Shown here: positions 1 to 8,176 of the stretch, piece by piece
How positions within the stretch are numbered: position 1 is the stretch's first letter
Layout of the letters: every line of letters begins with the position of its first letter
Assembly: GCF_014203535.1 (NCBI RefSeq)
Contig: NZ_JACHJI010000003.1
Span: 165,707-229,706, forward strand
Source of the DNA: Streptomyces griseomycini
Lineage (GTDB): Bacteria > Actinomycetota > Actinomycetes > Streptomycetales > Streptomycetaceae
DNA: 64,000 bases
Direction of reading: 5' to 3'
Position numbers and translations under genes: made by a program
Notes under the pieces: generated by a model
Database searches by the model: none
Told to the model about the DNA's origin: nothing
The model's input: only the letters and a program-made list of their open reading frames with translations

Positions 1-311
1 ACGAGTCGCTGCCGTTCGTCTCGCGCTACTGGGCCTCGGTGTTCGACTCCCGTCCCGTCACCCCGGGAACCGTGATCGTCCCGGATCTACGCGCGGTGCT
101 GGCCTGCGCCGTGGCAGGTGCGGGACTGGCGGTGCTGCCCCGCTACCTGTGCGCGGCGGCGCTCGAGCGGGGAGATGTGATCACCCTGCACGAACCGACG
201 GTGCCCCCGTTGCGGACGTACTTCCTGGTGGTCCGCACCGGCACGCTGGCGATGCCGCACATCGCCCGCGCATACGAGCGGTTGCAGCAGGCGGCCACCG
301 ACTGGTGCTGA
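1..311 (+). CDS. LysR-type regulator, C-terminal fragment (5' truncated by window edge)
   Basis: The frame is open from base 3, so the gene begins outside the window. About 100 residues of the C-terminal effector-binding domain of a LysR-family transcription factor are visible. The GAGLAVLPRYL segment followed by a basic-acidic stretch and the closing VVRTGTLAMPHI region are typical of the last alpha/beta subdomain of these regulators. The DNA-binding half is not visible, so target and effector cannot be inferred. Family assignment rests on these short motifs and on length to the stop. A Nudix gene follows in the same direction after 87 bases. Confidence 0.6.
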   Translation, partial: ESLPFVSRYWASVFDSRPVTPGTVIVPDLRAVLACAVAGAGLAVLPRYLCAAALERGDVITLHEPTVPPLRTYFLVVRTGTLAMPHIARAYERLQQAATDWC

Positions 312-363
312 CCCTTCGAACGGACCGGCCGCTCCGGGGACCCGGCCGGTGACGTCGTGCGAT

Positions 364-377
364 GTTTCACGTGGAAC
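364..377. other. parS-like: parS-like site, one mismatch
   Basis: The 14-mer GTTTCACGTGGAAC differs from the perfect Streptomyces parS by one base (position 11, A to G). It lies just upstream of the Nudix start. It may be a weak ParB-binding site or a decayed one. Confidence 0.55.
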
Positions 378-398
378 CAGCCGGGCCACATTTCCCCC

Positions 399-881
399 AT
401 GACCGTCCGACCCGTGGTCAAGCGCACCGCCCGTGCCGTTCTGCTGGACGGTGACGACCTGATCCTGATCAAGCGCACCAAGCCCGGCGTGGATCCCTAC
501 TGGCTCACTCCCGGCGGCGGGGTCGAGCCGGGGGACCCGACCGTCGTCGACGCCCTGCACCGAGAGGTGCACGAGGAGCTCGGTGCCAAGATCACCGATG
601 TGGTGCCCTGCTTCGTCGACACCGTGGAGCACGTCGGCGAGGACGGCGGCGCCACCGGTGTGAAGGTGCAGCACTTCTTCGTGTGCCGCCTGGAGTCCAT
701 GGACCCGTCCCTACGGCACGGCCCGGAGGTCGACGATCCCATCGGCGAATACGAGATCGTCCGTGTGCCGTTCACCCGCGTCGGCATCGCCTCGGTCCAC
801 CTCGTACCGCTCTCGCTACGGCACTACCTGGACGGCAACATCGAGGGTGTGCGCGCGATGCACGCCCCCGACCTCGGCTGA
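399..881 (+). CDS. Nudix hydrolase
   Basis: The 160-residue protein has the Nudix signature: a GGGVEPG segment followed by REVHEELG, the metal-binding helix that cleaves nucleoside-diphosphate-linked substrates. The spacing between the glycine segment and REVHEELG is one residue longer than the textbook box. Substrate cannot be told. The start chosen is the ATG at 399. An in-frame GTG at 357 would translate through the parS-like site and add 14 residues with no family resemblance. The downstream GNAT gene is on the same strand after 110 bases and need not be cotranscribed. Confidence 0.8.
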   Translation: MTVRPVVKRTARAVLLDGDDLILIKRTKPGVDPYWLTPGGGVEPGDPTVVDALHREVHEELGAKITDVVPCFVDTVEHVGEDGGATGVKVQHFFVCRLESMDPSLRHGPEVDDPIGEYEIVRVPFTRVGIASVHLVPLSLRHYLDGNIEGVRAMHAPDLG

Positions 882-991
882 CGTACGGCCGGTCACGCGA
901 CCTGTGCCGTCGGCCGCCGCATGGCCGAAAGCGGGCCGATTCTCCGGAAACAGGTGGACGCCGGCCCCCCCGGTCGGACAGCCTGACCTGC

Positions 992-1858
992 GTGTCGACA
1001 CCTTCCCTCGCCTCTCTGCCCGTCCGCCGTCTGACGCTCCGCGATCTCACCGCCTGCGCCGACTTGTCCGAGGACCGGGGGTGGCCACGGGAGGAGCACA
1101 AGTGGGGGCTCCTCCTCTCGGCCGGGAAGGGCTACGGCATCGACGACCCCGACGGTGGCCTGGTGACCGCCTGCGTCGTCACCGAGTACGGACCGCAGGA
1201 GCGTCCCACCCTGGGAGCCGTCGGCATGGTGCTGGTCGCCGAACGGCATGCTCGCCAGGGCGTGGGACGCCGGCTGATGCGCCACGTCGTCTCCTCGATG
1301 GGCACCACGCCGCTCACCCTGCACGCGACCCCCTACGGCCGCCCCCTCTACGAGGAACTGGGCTTCAAGGTCACCGGCCGGGCGGAGATGCTGCGAGGTC
1401 GCTTCGTCCCCGCGGGGGAACGGCACGAGGCCGCCACCCGTGCCGCGACCGCCGAGGACCTCCCCGCGATCCTCCGCCTGGACGAGGAGGTGTTCGGGGC
1501 CGACCGCACCCACATCATCGCCCGTCTGCCCGCCTTCGCCGACCAGTTGCGGGTCGCCGAGGAGGACGGGCGGCTCATCGGATACGCGGCCGCCTGGCCC
1601 AACATGGACACCCATGTCGTCGGCCCGCTGATCGCCCGCGACACCCCGACGGCGCGGGCGCTCCTCGCTTCCCTCGCCGCCCGCACGGACCGGCCGCTGC
1701 GCACCGACATCGACGTGCGGCACGAGGAGCTGCTGGGCTGGGCGAAGGAGCACGGGCTGGCGTCCGTCGCGTTCAACGCCGTCATGACGTACGGGATCAC
1801 GGAACTGCCCGGAGACTGGGCCCGCCGGTTCGCCCCGGTGACGGTCGCGGCGGGCTGA
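992..1858 (+). CDS. GNAT-family N-acetyltransferase, apparently two-domain
   Basis: The 288-residue protein begins with a GTG chosen because the residues before it are low-complexity. The first half contains a GNAT acetyl-CoA-binding region: VGMVLVAERHARQGVGRRLM matches the R/Q-x-x-G-x-G/A pyrophosphate loop, followed by the LHATPYGRPLYEELGF strand-helix that closes the fold. The second half resembles a second, degenerate GNAT module (a LDEEVFGADR segment, then RLIGYAAAWP). Acceptor substrate is unknown. The gene converges on the HbpS-like gene, leaving only 12 bases between stops. Confidence 0.75.
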   Translation: MSTPSLASLPVRRLTLRDLTACADLSEDRGWPREEHKWGLLLSAGKGYGIDDPDGGLVTACVVTEYGPQERPTLGAVGMVLVAERHARQGVGRRLMRHVVSSMGTTPLTLHATPYGRPLYEELGFKVTGRAEMLRGRFVPAGERHEAATRAATAEDLPAILRLDEEVFGADRTHIIARLPAFADQLRVAEEDGRLIGYAAAWPNMDTHVVGPLIARDTPTARALLASLAARTDRPLRTDIDVRHEELLGWAKEHGLASVAFNAVMTYGITELPGDWARRFAPVTVAAG

Positions 1859-1870
1859 CCCCGTCCGCCG

Positions 1871-2293
1871 TCAGGCGAGGTTCTCCACGGCGGCCGTGGC
1901 AAAGGCGTGGTCCTGCTCCGGGGCCCCGCCGCCGACGCCGATCGCACCGATCAGCCGGCCGTCGCGCCGGACGGGCACGCCTCCGGCGATGAACAGCAGC
2001 GGCCGGTCGAGTGCGGTGGGCAGGGTGTGGAAGAGGCCTCCGGGCTGCACGGCGTCCACGAGGTCGGCGGTGGGCGCGTTCAGCTGGAGAGCGGTGTACG
2101 CCTTGCGGGTGCTGGTCTCACCGGAGATCAGCACGGCTCGGTCGTCCCTCCGGAACGCGAGCAGATGCCCGCCGGCGTCGAGGACGGTGACGCTGACCGT
2201 GACACCGGCGGCCTCGGCGGCCTGGCGTGCGGTGGTGATGAGGGCTTCGGCGTCCGCGAGGGTGAGCGGGACGACGGCGGTGGTGGTGCTCAT
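1871..2293 (-). CDS. HbpS/GlcG-like (DUF336) protein
   Basis: This 140-residue protein matches the GlcG/HbpS fold. It starts with LTLADAEALITTARQAAEA, followed by VTVLDAGGHLLAFRRDDRA, then GGVPVRRDGRLIGAIGVGG, the conserved strands and glycine-rich turn. Streptomyces HbpS proteins bind and degrade haem, while GlcG proteins lie in glycolate loci. This copy has no signal peptide, so it is probably cytoplasmic. It lies 135 bases downstream of the MFS gene on the same strand and may be cotranscribed with it. The intervening DNA carries tandem repeats. Its biochemical role remains open. Confidence 0.8.
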   Translation of the reverse strand: MSTTTAVVPLTLADAEALITTARQAAEAAGVTVSVTVLDAGGHLLAFRRDDRAVLISGETSTRKAYTALQLNAPTADLVDAVQPGGLFHTLPTALDRPLLFIAGGVPVRRDGRLIGAIGVGGGAPEQDHAFATAAVENLA

Positions 2294-2315
2294 GAAGGGT
2301 TCTCCTTGACGTACG

Positions 2316-2365
2316 GGTGACGTCGGTTGTGCGGTGACGTCGGCTGTGCGGTGGATCGGTTGTGC
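2316..2365. repeat. three tandem 16-17 bp repeats
   Basis: Three head-to-tail copies, GGTGACGTCGGTTGTGC (2316-2332), GGTGACGTCGGCTGTGC (2333-2349) and GGTGGATCGGTTGTGC (2350-2365), lie between the MFS stop and the HbpS-like start. The first two differ by one base. They sit where a leader for the HbpS-like gene would be. Confidence 0.85.
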
Positions 2366-2428
2366 GGTGGGGAAGGGGGCACGTGGGTGCGGGGGCGGCC
2401 CTGGCCCCGCACCCGGCGGTCCCTGGGG

Positions 2429-3637
2429 TCAGGAGGAGACGGCGGTCCGCTGCTCGGCGGTGACCGAGCCGGCGAGCACGGTGCCGGTGACCTTGTCGCG
2501 GCGTTCGAGGGCGGCCGAGACGAAGGCCAGCAGCAGGGCACCGGCGGCGAGGGCGGCCCCGACCCAGTTGGGTGCGGTGTAACCGAGGCCCGCGGCGATC
2601 ACGAGACCGCCGAGCCAGGCGGCCAGCGCGTTGCCGAGGTTGAAGGCGCCGATGTTCACGGCCGAGGCCAGGGTGGGGGCGCCGTGCGCCTGGTCCAGAA
2701 CGCGCTTCTGCAGCGGCGGGACCGTGGCGAAGCCCAGGGCACCGATCAGGGCGATGGTGACGGCCGCGACGATCTTGTTGTGCGCGGTCAGGGTGAAGAG
2801 CGCGAGGACGACGGCGAGTGCGCCCAGTGACACGTACAGCATCGGCATCAGGGCGCGGTCGGCGTACCTGCCGCCGACGAGGTTGCCGCCGACCATGCCG
2901 AGGCCGAAGAGGACCAGCAGCCAGGTGACGGAGCCGTCGGCGAAGCCGGCTACGTGGGTCATCATCGGCGCGATGTAGGTGATGGCCGCGAAGACGCCGC
3001 CGAACCCGAGGACGGTCATCGCCATGGCGAGCAGGACCTGGACGTTCTTGAAGGCGGCCAGCTCGTGCCGCAGCCGCACGCCCTCGGGCTTGGGCATGTC
3101 GGGCACGAGCCGGGCGATGCCGGCCAGACCGACGAGGCCGAGGGCGGCGACGATGCCGAAGGTGACGCGCCAGCCGATGGACTGGCCGATGAGCGTGCCC
3201 AGCGGGACGCCGACGACATTGGCGACGGTCAGCCCGGTGAACATCATGGCGATGGCTCCGGCCTTCTTGTCCGGGGCGACCAGGTCGGCCGCGACCACCG
3301 AGCCGATGCCGAAGAAGGCACCGTGGGCCAGCGAGGCGACCACCCGCCCGAGCAGCATGACGCCGAAGGCCGGGGCCAGCGCCGAGAGCAGGTTCCCGGC
3401 GATGAACAGGCCCATGAGCAGCATCAGCATGCGCTTGCGGGAGACCTTGGTGCCGAGCACGGTCATCAGCGGTGCGCCGAACATGACGCCCAGTGCGTAG
3501 CCGGTCACCAGATGGCCGGCCGTGGGGATGGAGACACCGAAGTCACCCGCGACCTCGGGCAGCAAGCCCATGATCACGAACTCCGTCGTTCCGATCCCGA
3601 AGGCCCCGATCGCGAGGGCCAGAAGCGCGAGAGGCAT
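2429..3637 (-). CDS. MFS drug-efflux-type transporter (DHA1-like)
   Basis: The 402-residue protein consists of about twelve hydrophobic helices. The N-terminal helix contains GTTEFVIMGLLPEVA, a hallmark of AraJ/YdhP/chloramphenicol-exporter-like DHA1 carriers. The loop between helices 2 and 3 has GTKVSRKRML, the usual basic motif A, and GRVVASLAHGAFFG in helix 4 is also typical. It is therefore a proton-driven exporter of small molecules in the cytoplasmic membrane; the substrate is not predictable. A MarR gene is divergent from it across 141 bases containing repeated TTGCA elements, suggesting direct repression by that MarR. Confidence 0.85.
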   Translation of the reverse strand: MPLALLALAIGAFGIGTTEFVIMGLLPEVAGDFGVSIPTAGHLVTGYALGVMFGAPLMTVLGTKVSRKRMLMLLMGLFIAGNLLSALAPAFGVMLLGRVVASLAHGAFFGIGSVVAADLVAPDKKAGAIAMMFTGLTVANVVGVPLGTLIGQSIGWRVTFGIVAALGLVGLAGIARLVPDMPKPEGVRLRHELAAFKNVQVLLAMAMTVLGFGGVFAAITYIAPMMTHVAGFADGSVTWLLVLFGLGMVGGNLVGGRYADRALMPMLYVSLGALAVVLALFTLTAHNKIVAAVTIALIGALGFATVPPLQKRVLDQAHGAPTLASAVNIGAFNLGNALAAWLGGLVIAAGLGYTAPNWVGAALAAGALLLAFVSAALERRDKVTGTVLAGSVTAEQRTAVSS

Positions 3638-3688
3638 GGGGAGATTGACCTTCCAAATGATTGCAGAGGCGCTTTAGCTTTCTCCACA

Positions 3689-3714
3689 ATAGTTGCATGC
3701 GCGGGATAGTTGCA
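3689..3714. promoter_or_regulatory. candidate MarR operator, 9-bp direct repeat
   Basis: In the divergent MFS/marR promoter region, ATAGTTGCA occurs at 3689-3697 and again at 3706-3714. The copies start 17 bases apart, close to two helical turns. A third TTGCA is at 3661-3665. A shared operator controlling both genes is an inference from position and repeat. Confidence 0.5.
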
Positions 3715-3778
3715 AGCGCCGTATATTGCGGCCTTGCTCTACCCTGGTGTCAGCAGCTCCTGGACGGAGGAAACGCCC

Positions 3779-4243
3779 ATGACAGCCACGGACCCCGCGC
3801 TCACCGCCCTCTCCCAGGGCTGGTGCGCCCTTTCCCTGCTGCACGGGAGGATCGAGGCCCACATCGAGCGCGTCCTTCAGGCCCGGCACGACCTGAGCGT
3901 GCGGGAGTACTCCCTGCTCGACGTACTGAGCCGACAGCACGACGGCGACGGGGGCCATCTGCAGATGAAGCAGGTCGCCGACGCGGTCGTCCTCAGTCAG
4001 AGCGCCACCACCCGACTGGTCACACGGCTCGAGGACCGCGGCCTGCTGGAGCGCTACCTGTGCCCCACCGACCGGCGCGGCATCTACACCAACGTGACGG
4101 AGGCCGGCCTCGAGCTCCTGGAGGAGGCGCGGCCGACCAATGACACCGCCCTGCGCGAGGCCCTCGACGAGGCGGCGAAGAACCCCGAACTGGCCCCTCT
4201 GGTCAGGGCGGTGGAGACACTGAAGGCACCGGTTCCGGCCTAG
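3779..4243 (+). CDS. MarR-family transcriptional regulator
   Basis: The 154-residue protein begins at an ATG preceded by GGAGGAAA. The winged helix-turn-helix is visible as LQMKQVADAVVLSQSATTRLV followed by the wing segment EDRGLLERYLCPTDRRG, which carries the conserved Asp-Arg-Arg of the MarR wing. Flanking helices would form the dimer interface. Family members bind operators as dimers and release on ligand binding. Its divergent arrangement with the MFS exporter suggests that it represses that pump and itself. An earlier in-frame start at 3710 lacks a ribosome-binding site and would put the operator inside the coding region. Confidence 0.88.
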   Translation: MTATDPALTALSQGWCALSLLHGRIEAHIERVLQARHDLSVREYSLLDVLSRQHDGDGGHLQMKQVADAVVLSQSATTRLVTRLEDRGLLERYLCPTDRRGIYTNVTEAGLELLEEARPTNDTALREALDEAAKNPELAPLVRAVETLKAPVPA

Positions 4244-4311
4244 GGCCTCTCGTTTGGATCATGCCGGAACCGAGGTCGCCCGTCCCGGCCGCGCCTCCGT
4301 AGGGTGCCGGT

Positions 4312-4764
4312 ATGGGAAATCTCGAGATACGTGCCGCAGTGGCCGCCGACGTCCCCGCGATCGTCGGCATGCTCGCGGACGACCCCTTGGGCGCACAGCG
4401 CGAGTCGCCGGATGACCTCGCTCCGTACCTGGCCGCGCTGGAGCGGCTCAGCGCGGACCCGAACCAGAACCTGGTCGTCGCCGTCCGCGACGGCCGTGTC
4501 GTCGGCACGCTCCAGCTCACGATCGTTCCCGGGCTGTCCCGCCGCGGTGCCACCAGGTCGATCATCGAGGGAGTCCGCATCCACGCCGGCGAACGCGGCA
4601 GCGGCCTGGGAACCCGGCTCATCGAGTGGGCGGTCGACGCCTCCCGCCACCACGGTTGTCACTTGGTCCAGCTGACCTCGGACAACACCCGCACCGATGC
4701 CCACCGCTTCTACGAGCGACTCGGCTTCACCGCTTCACACGTGGGTTTCAAACTGCAGCTGTGA
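4312..4764 (+). CDS. GNAT-family N-acetyltransferase
   Basis: This is a compact single-domain GNAT of 150 residues. The N-terminus is typical (LEIRAAVAADVPAIVGMLAD). The central GVRIHAGERGSGLGTRLI matches the acetyl-CoA pyrophosphate-binding loop, and the C-terminal HRFYERLGFTASHVGFKL is the characteristic final helix-strand of small-molecule or amino-acid acetyltransferases. The substrate is unknown. The gene ends just before a parS-containing palindrome that can terminate transcription from both sides. Confidence 0.85.
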   Translation: MGNLEIRAAVAADVPAIVGMLADDPLGAQRESPDDLAPYLAALERLSADPNQNLVVAVRDGRVVGTLQLTIVPGLSRRGATRSIIEGVRIHAGERGSGLGTRLIEWAVDASRHHGCHLVQLTSDNTRTDAHRFYERLGFTASHVGFKLQL

Positions 4765-4773
4765 CCGACACGC

Positions 4774-4805
4774 GAGGGCCCCGTTCCACGTGAAACAGGG
4801 CCCTC
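4774..4805. terminator. bidirectional terminator hairpin containing a parS-like core
   Basis: GAGGGCCC at 4774-4781 pairs with GGGCCCTC at 4798-4805, and the segment between them is a near-perfect parS. The dyad axis of the hairpin and that of the parS-like site are the same. The hairpin lies between convergent genes (GNAT and serine hydrolase) and can serve both. Confidence 0.75.
4783..4796. other. parS-like: parS-like site, one mismatch
   Basis: The sequence is GTTCCACGTGAAAC, with T to C at position 4 relative to the perfect site. It is centred inside the terminator palindrome at 4774-4805. Confidence 0.65.
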
Positions 4806-4828
4806 ACGGGCTCCCCTGCGGCCGGGAC

Positions 4829-6214
4829 CTAGCCGATCCCCCGCCACCCCTCCGGATCCACTCCACCCGGAACAGGCGCCCCCTCGTCGTACGGCTGACG
4901 GGTGAACACGAACGACCCGAGGTCGAGGTGGCTCACCGATCCGTCCGGCCGCCGTACGGGCTTCAGGAGTTCTCCGGCGTAGTAGCCCTCCAGCCCCGTC
5001 CAGGTTCCGTCTCCGTTCGCGCGGAAGCGCGAGCGCCGACCGGTGCCGGACAGCGGCTCCAGTGAGACCGCACCATCGGCCGACCACCGCAGCGCGAAGG
5101 CCTGGGTCCCCCAGTACCACGGTCCCACCAGCTCCAGTACCGCCGGTTCGGCCTCCCTCAGCGGCTGCCAGGGAGCCGGGATGCACGGTTCCGCCTCCGC
5201 GACGATCCGGACGAGATCGGCGGCGACCGTGAACGGTGCCGGCCCCGAGGTGCAGTTGGCCAGGACCACCGCGGCGACGTCGTCCGCCGTGCTGATCACC
5301 AGGCAGGCGAGGAAGCCCGGCAGCGACCCGGTGTGCCCGACGAGGGTCCGCCCTTCCTGGTGACGGATCTCCAAGCCCAGGCAGTAGGCATAGCCGCTCG
5401 CCACGTCCGCCGCCTCGACCGGCACCGCCGGTGTCCTCATCTCCCGCAACGACTCGGCGCTCAGCACCCTTTCGTCGCCCTCGACCAGGAAGGCCGCGAA
5501 ACGCGCCAGGTCACCGGTGGTGGACCACAGTTGCCCGGCGGGAGCCATCCTCCCGAGGTCCTCCACCGGCTCGGGCAGCATCACGTCGGCCCACGGATGC
5601 ACCGCCCAACCCCCCGCGTGCGGCGCCTCGGGGTGAACGCTCGTGCGGCGCAGGCCCAGGGGTTCGAGCACTTCACGTCGGAGCACCTCCTCCCACGGGG
5701 CACCGCGCAGCTTCTCGACCAGCGCGCCGAGCAGCGCGTAACCGGGGTTGGAGTAGTGGAACCGTCGGCCCACGGGGTGTACGAGGGGCCGCTCACCCAG
5801 CACGTCGGCGAGGTCGGGCCGCAGGGTACCGGGCGTCCGCTCCCACCAGGGACCGGGCGTCTCGGCAGCCAACCCGCCGCCGTGGGCGAGCAGTTCGGCG
5901 ATGGTCGCCTCGCCCACGCCCGTACCCGGCAGGTGCTTCTCCAAGGGATCGCCGAGGTCGAGCACCCCCTCGTCGCGGAGTCGGAGGACCAGGACGGCGG
6001 TGAAGGTCTTGGTGATCGAACCGATCCGGTACTGGACGTTCCCGTCCGGGGCGTGCCCCTCCACCGAGGTCCGTGCCCCCGTCCACACGGTCTCCCCGCC
6101 CCGCACCACGGCCGCGACGAGGGACGGTGCACGCCCTTCCGTCTGGGCGACGGCGATCCGGTGCAGCAGCGCGCGACGCGTCCCGGGCAGCAGTTCTTCC
6201 TGAGGTGTCGTCAT
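4829..6214 (-). CDS. serine hydrolase, beta-lactamase/penicillin-binding-like fold
   Basis: The 461-residue protein is a class C beta-lactamase-like serine hydrolase. The nucleophile motif S-x-x-K is GSITK (Ser66, Lys69). The second motif Y-x-N is in HYSNPGYALLG, and the HTG variant of the KTG box is in VGHTGSLPG. The remaining C-terminal 120 residues are a beta-rich tail seen in esterase and D-aminopeptidase relatives. No signal peptide is evident, so it may be cytosolic, unlike true beta-lactamases. Substrate could be an ester, a D-amino-acid peptide or a beta-lactam. It ends before the parS-containing terminator. Confidence 0.85.
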   Translation of the reverse strand: MTTPQEELLPGTRRALLHRIAVAQTEGRAPSLVAAVVRGGETVWTGARTSVEGHAPDGNVQYRIGSITKTFTAVLVLRLRDEGVLDLGDPLEKHLPGTGVGEATIAELLAHGGGLAAETPGPWWERTPGTLRPDLADVLGERPLVHPVGRRFHYSNPGYALLGALVEKLRGAPWEEVLRREVLEPLGLRRTSVHPEAPHAGGWAVHPWADVMLPEPVEDLGRMAPAGQLWSTTGDLARFAAFLVEGDERVLSAESLREMRTPAVPVEAADVASGYAYCLGLEIRHQEGRTLVGHTGSLPGFLACLVISTADDVAAVVLANCTSGPAPFTVAADLVRIVAEAEPCIPAPWQPLREAEPAVLELVGPWYWGTQAFALRWSADGAVSLEPLSGTGRRSRFRANGDGTWTGLEGYYAGELLKPVRRPDGSVSHLDLGSFVFTRQPYDEGAPVPGGVDPEGWRGIG

Positions 6215-6238
6215 GCCCTCAGTTCACCAGGAACGCGA

Positions 6239-7717
6239 TCAGGTCTGCGCCATGTCCACGAAGCGCGAGTAGTGGCCCTGGAAGGCGACCGTGATCGTGG
6301 CGGTCGGACCGTTTCGGTGCTTGGCCACGATGAGGTCGGCCTCGCCCGCGCGCGGGGACTCCTTCTCGTAGGCGTCCTCGCGGTGCAGCAGGATGACCAT
6401 GTCGGCGTCCTGCTCGATGGAACCGGACTCACGCAGGTCGGAGACCATCGGCTTCTTGTCGGTGCGCTGCTCGGGGCCACGGTTGAGCTGGGAGAGCGCG
6501 ATGACCGGGATCTCCAGCTCCTTGGCGAGCAGCTTGAGGTTACGGGACATGTCCGAGACCTCCTGCTGGCGGCTCTCGGCGCGCTTGGAGCCGCCGGACT
6601 GCATCAGCTGGAGGTAGTCGATGACGACCAGCTTCAGGTCGTTGCGCTGCTTCAGACGGCGGCACTTCGCACGGATCTCCATCATCGACAGGTTCGGGGA
6701 GTCGTCGATGTAGAGCGGCGCCGCCGAGACGTCCGGCATGCGGCGGGCCAGGCGCGTCCAGTCCTCGTCGGTCATCGTGCCGGACCGCATGTGGTGCAGG
6801 GCGACCCTGGCCTCGGCGGACAGCAGGCGCATCGCGATCTCGTTGCGCCCCATCTCGAGCGAGAAGATGACGCTCGGCAGGTTGTGCTTGATCGACGCGG
6901 CCCGCGCGAAGTCCAGTGCGAGCGTCGACTTGCCCATCGCGGGACGCGCGGCGATGACGATCATCTGTCCCGGGTGCAGGCCGTTGGTCAGCGAGTCGAA
7001 GTCGGTGAACCCGGTCGGCACACCGGTCATCTCGCCGCTGCGCGACCCGATCGCCTCGATCTCGTCGAGCGCGCCCTCCATGATGTCGCCGAGCGGCAGG
7101 TAGTCCTCGCTGGTGCGCTGTTCGGTGACCGCGTAGATCTCGGCCTGGGCCCGGTTGACGATCTCGTCGACGTCGTCGTCGGCCGCGTATCCCATCTGTG
7201 TGATGCGCGTACCGGCCTCGACCAGGCGGCGCAGCACGGCGCGCTCGTGCACGATCTCCGCGTAGTACGCCGCGTTGGCCGCCGTGGGCACCGTCTGGAC
7301 GAGGGTGTGCAGGTACGAGGCCCCGCCGACCTTGTTGATCTCGCCGCGCTTGGTCAGCTCCGAGGCGATCGTGATGGGGTCGGCCGGCTCGCCCTTGGCG
7401 TAGACGTCGAGGATGGCCGTGTAGATGGTTTCGTGGGCCGGCTTGTAGAAGTCGTGGCCCTTGAGGATCTCGACGACGTCGGCGATGGCGTCCTTGGACA
7501 GCAGCATGCCGCCCAGGACGGACTGCTCGGCCTCGAGGTCCTGCGGCGGCATCCGCTCGAACGCGGAGCCGCCGGCGTCCCACACGCCGTTGTCCCGGCC
7601 GCGGTCGTGCTGCTCGTCGCGGCCCCGGCCACCGTCGTCGCGGCGACGGGAGGCGGGCAGACGATCACTGGGACCGCTGTCGGCCCACGGATCGTCCAAG
7701 GGCTCGGAAATGCTCAC
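6239..7717 (-). CDS. dnaB: replicative DNA helicase DnaB
   Basis: The 492-residue product is the hexameric 5'-3' fork helicase. The N-terminal domain begins near PQDLEAEQSVLGGMLLS. The RecA-like motor contains the Walker A ARPAMGKST near residues 255-265, the Walker B VVIDYLQLM, and the Arg finger/loop segment ALSQLNRGPEQR. The GTG at 7717 is preceded by GAGGAGGTGG, a near-ideal ribosome-binding site; the longer open frame to 8011 has none and covers DnaA-box DNA. There is no intein, which some actinobacterial dnaB genes carry. An acidic, low-complexity N-terminal 50 residues precede the conserved domain. It functions with DnaA and DciA encoded 35-41 kb away. Confidence 0.96.
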   Translation of the reverse strand: MSISEPLDDPWADSGPSDRLPASRRRDDGGRGRDEQHDRGRDNGVWDAGGSAFERMPPQDLEAEQSVLGGMLLSKDAIADVVEILKGHDFYKPAHETIYTAILDVYAKGEPADPITIASELTKRGEINKVGGASYLHTLVQTVPTAANAAYYAEIVHERAVLRRLVEAGTRITQMGYAADDDVDEIVNRAQAEIYAVTEQRTSEDYLPLGDIMEGALDEIEAIGSRSGEMTGVPTGFTDFDSLTNGLHPGQMIVIAARPAMGKSTLALDFARAASIKHNLPSVIFSLEMGRNEIAMRLLSAEARVALHHMRSGTMTDEDWTRLARRMPDVSAAPLYIDDSPNLSMMEIRAKCRRLKQRNDLKLVVIDYLQLMQSGGSKRAESRQQEVSDMSRNLKLLAKELEIPVIALSQLNRGPEQRTDKKPMVSDLRESGSIEQDADMVILLHREDAYEKESPRAGEADLIVAKHRNGPTATITVAFQGHYSRFVDMAQT

Positions 7718-7899
7718 CGAGCCACCTCCTCCCGTCCGCCGAGCGGACCTCGCCGTGCCCCTCTGTTCTACGGCACGGCACTGACAGATAAGAGGCCCAA
7801 CTCCGGTTGTCGCACGCCGGTTTTGCGGCGTTTGTGAAACCAGCGGACGGAGCGAGCGCCGGACCACCGTAGGCCCGTCGACAGCGTCAGCCAATCTGG

Positions 7900-8162
7900 T
7901 TATCCACAGGCCATGTGGACGACCGCCCCAATGCTGTGGAGAACTTCGCCAAACCTGTGCACGACCCGGTGGACAGCCCTGTGAACAAGACCGCAAGGCG
8001 GACAACATCAAGGCGTTGACCTGCAGATTTACCGTCCACGGCCTGTGCAGAAGAAAAACTTCCCCAGTCGGATCAAGATCAGTTCAGGCGGTGTACGCAA
8101 GCCCACACCTCGAGCCGCCAAGTAAGGGGCGCAAAAGCTTTGCATCTCTTACCTGTGGACGA
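7900..8162. promoter_or_regulatory. cluster of DnaA-box-like sequences in the dnaB/MATE intergenic region
   Basis: The 459 bases between the divergent dnaB and MATE genes contain TTATCCACA (7900-7908), TGTGGACGA (7914-7922), TGTGGAGAA (7935-7943) and TGTGGACGA (8154-8162). These are perfect or single-mismatch versions of the box used in oriC. The first three lie 183-226 bases upstream of the dnaB start. No gene is seen here. DnaA control of dnaB transcription is an inference. Confidence 0.55.
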
Positions 8163-8170
8163 TTAGATTG
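8140..8170 (+). promoter_or_regulatory. candidate promoter for a leaderless MATE mRNA
   Basis: TTGCAT (8140-8145) and TAGATT (8165-8170) are separated by 19 bases. The ATG at 8177 lies seven bases beyond the -10 element, where transcription would start. No Shine-Dalgarno sequence precedes it. Confidence 0.45.
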
Positions 8171-8176
8171 GTGCAC

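Noticed and set aside
7718..8011. N-terminal extension of dnaB
   Set aside because: It has no ribosome-binding site, and the DNA is a regulatory region with DnaA boxes. GTG 7717 has an excellent ribosome-binding site.
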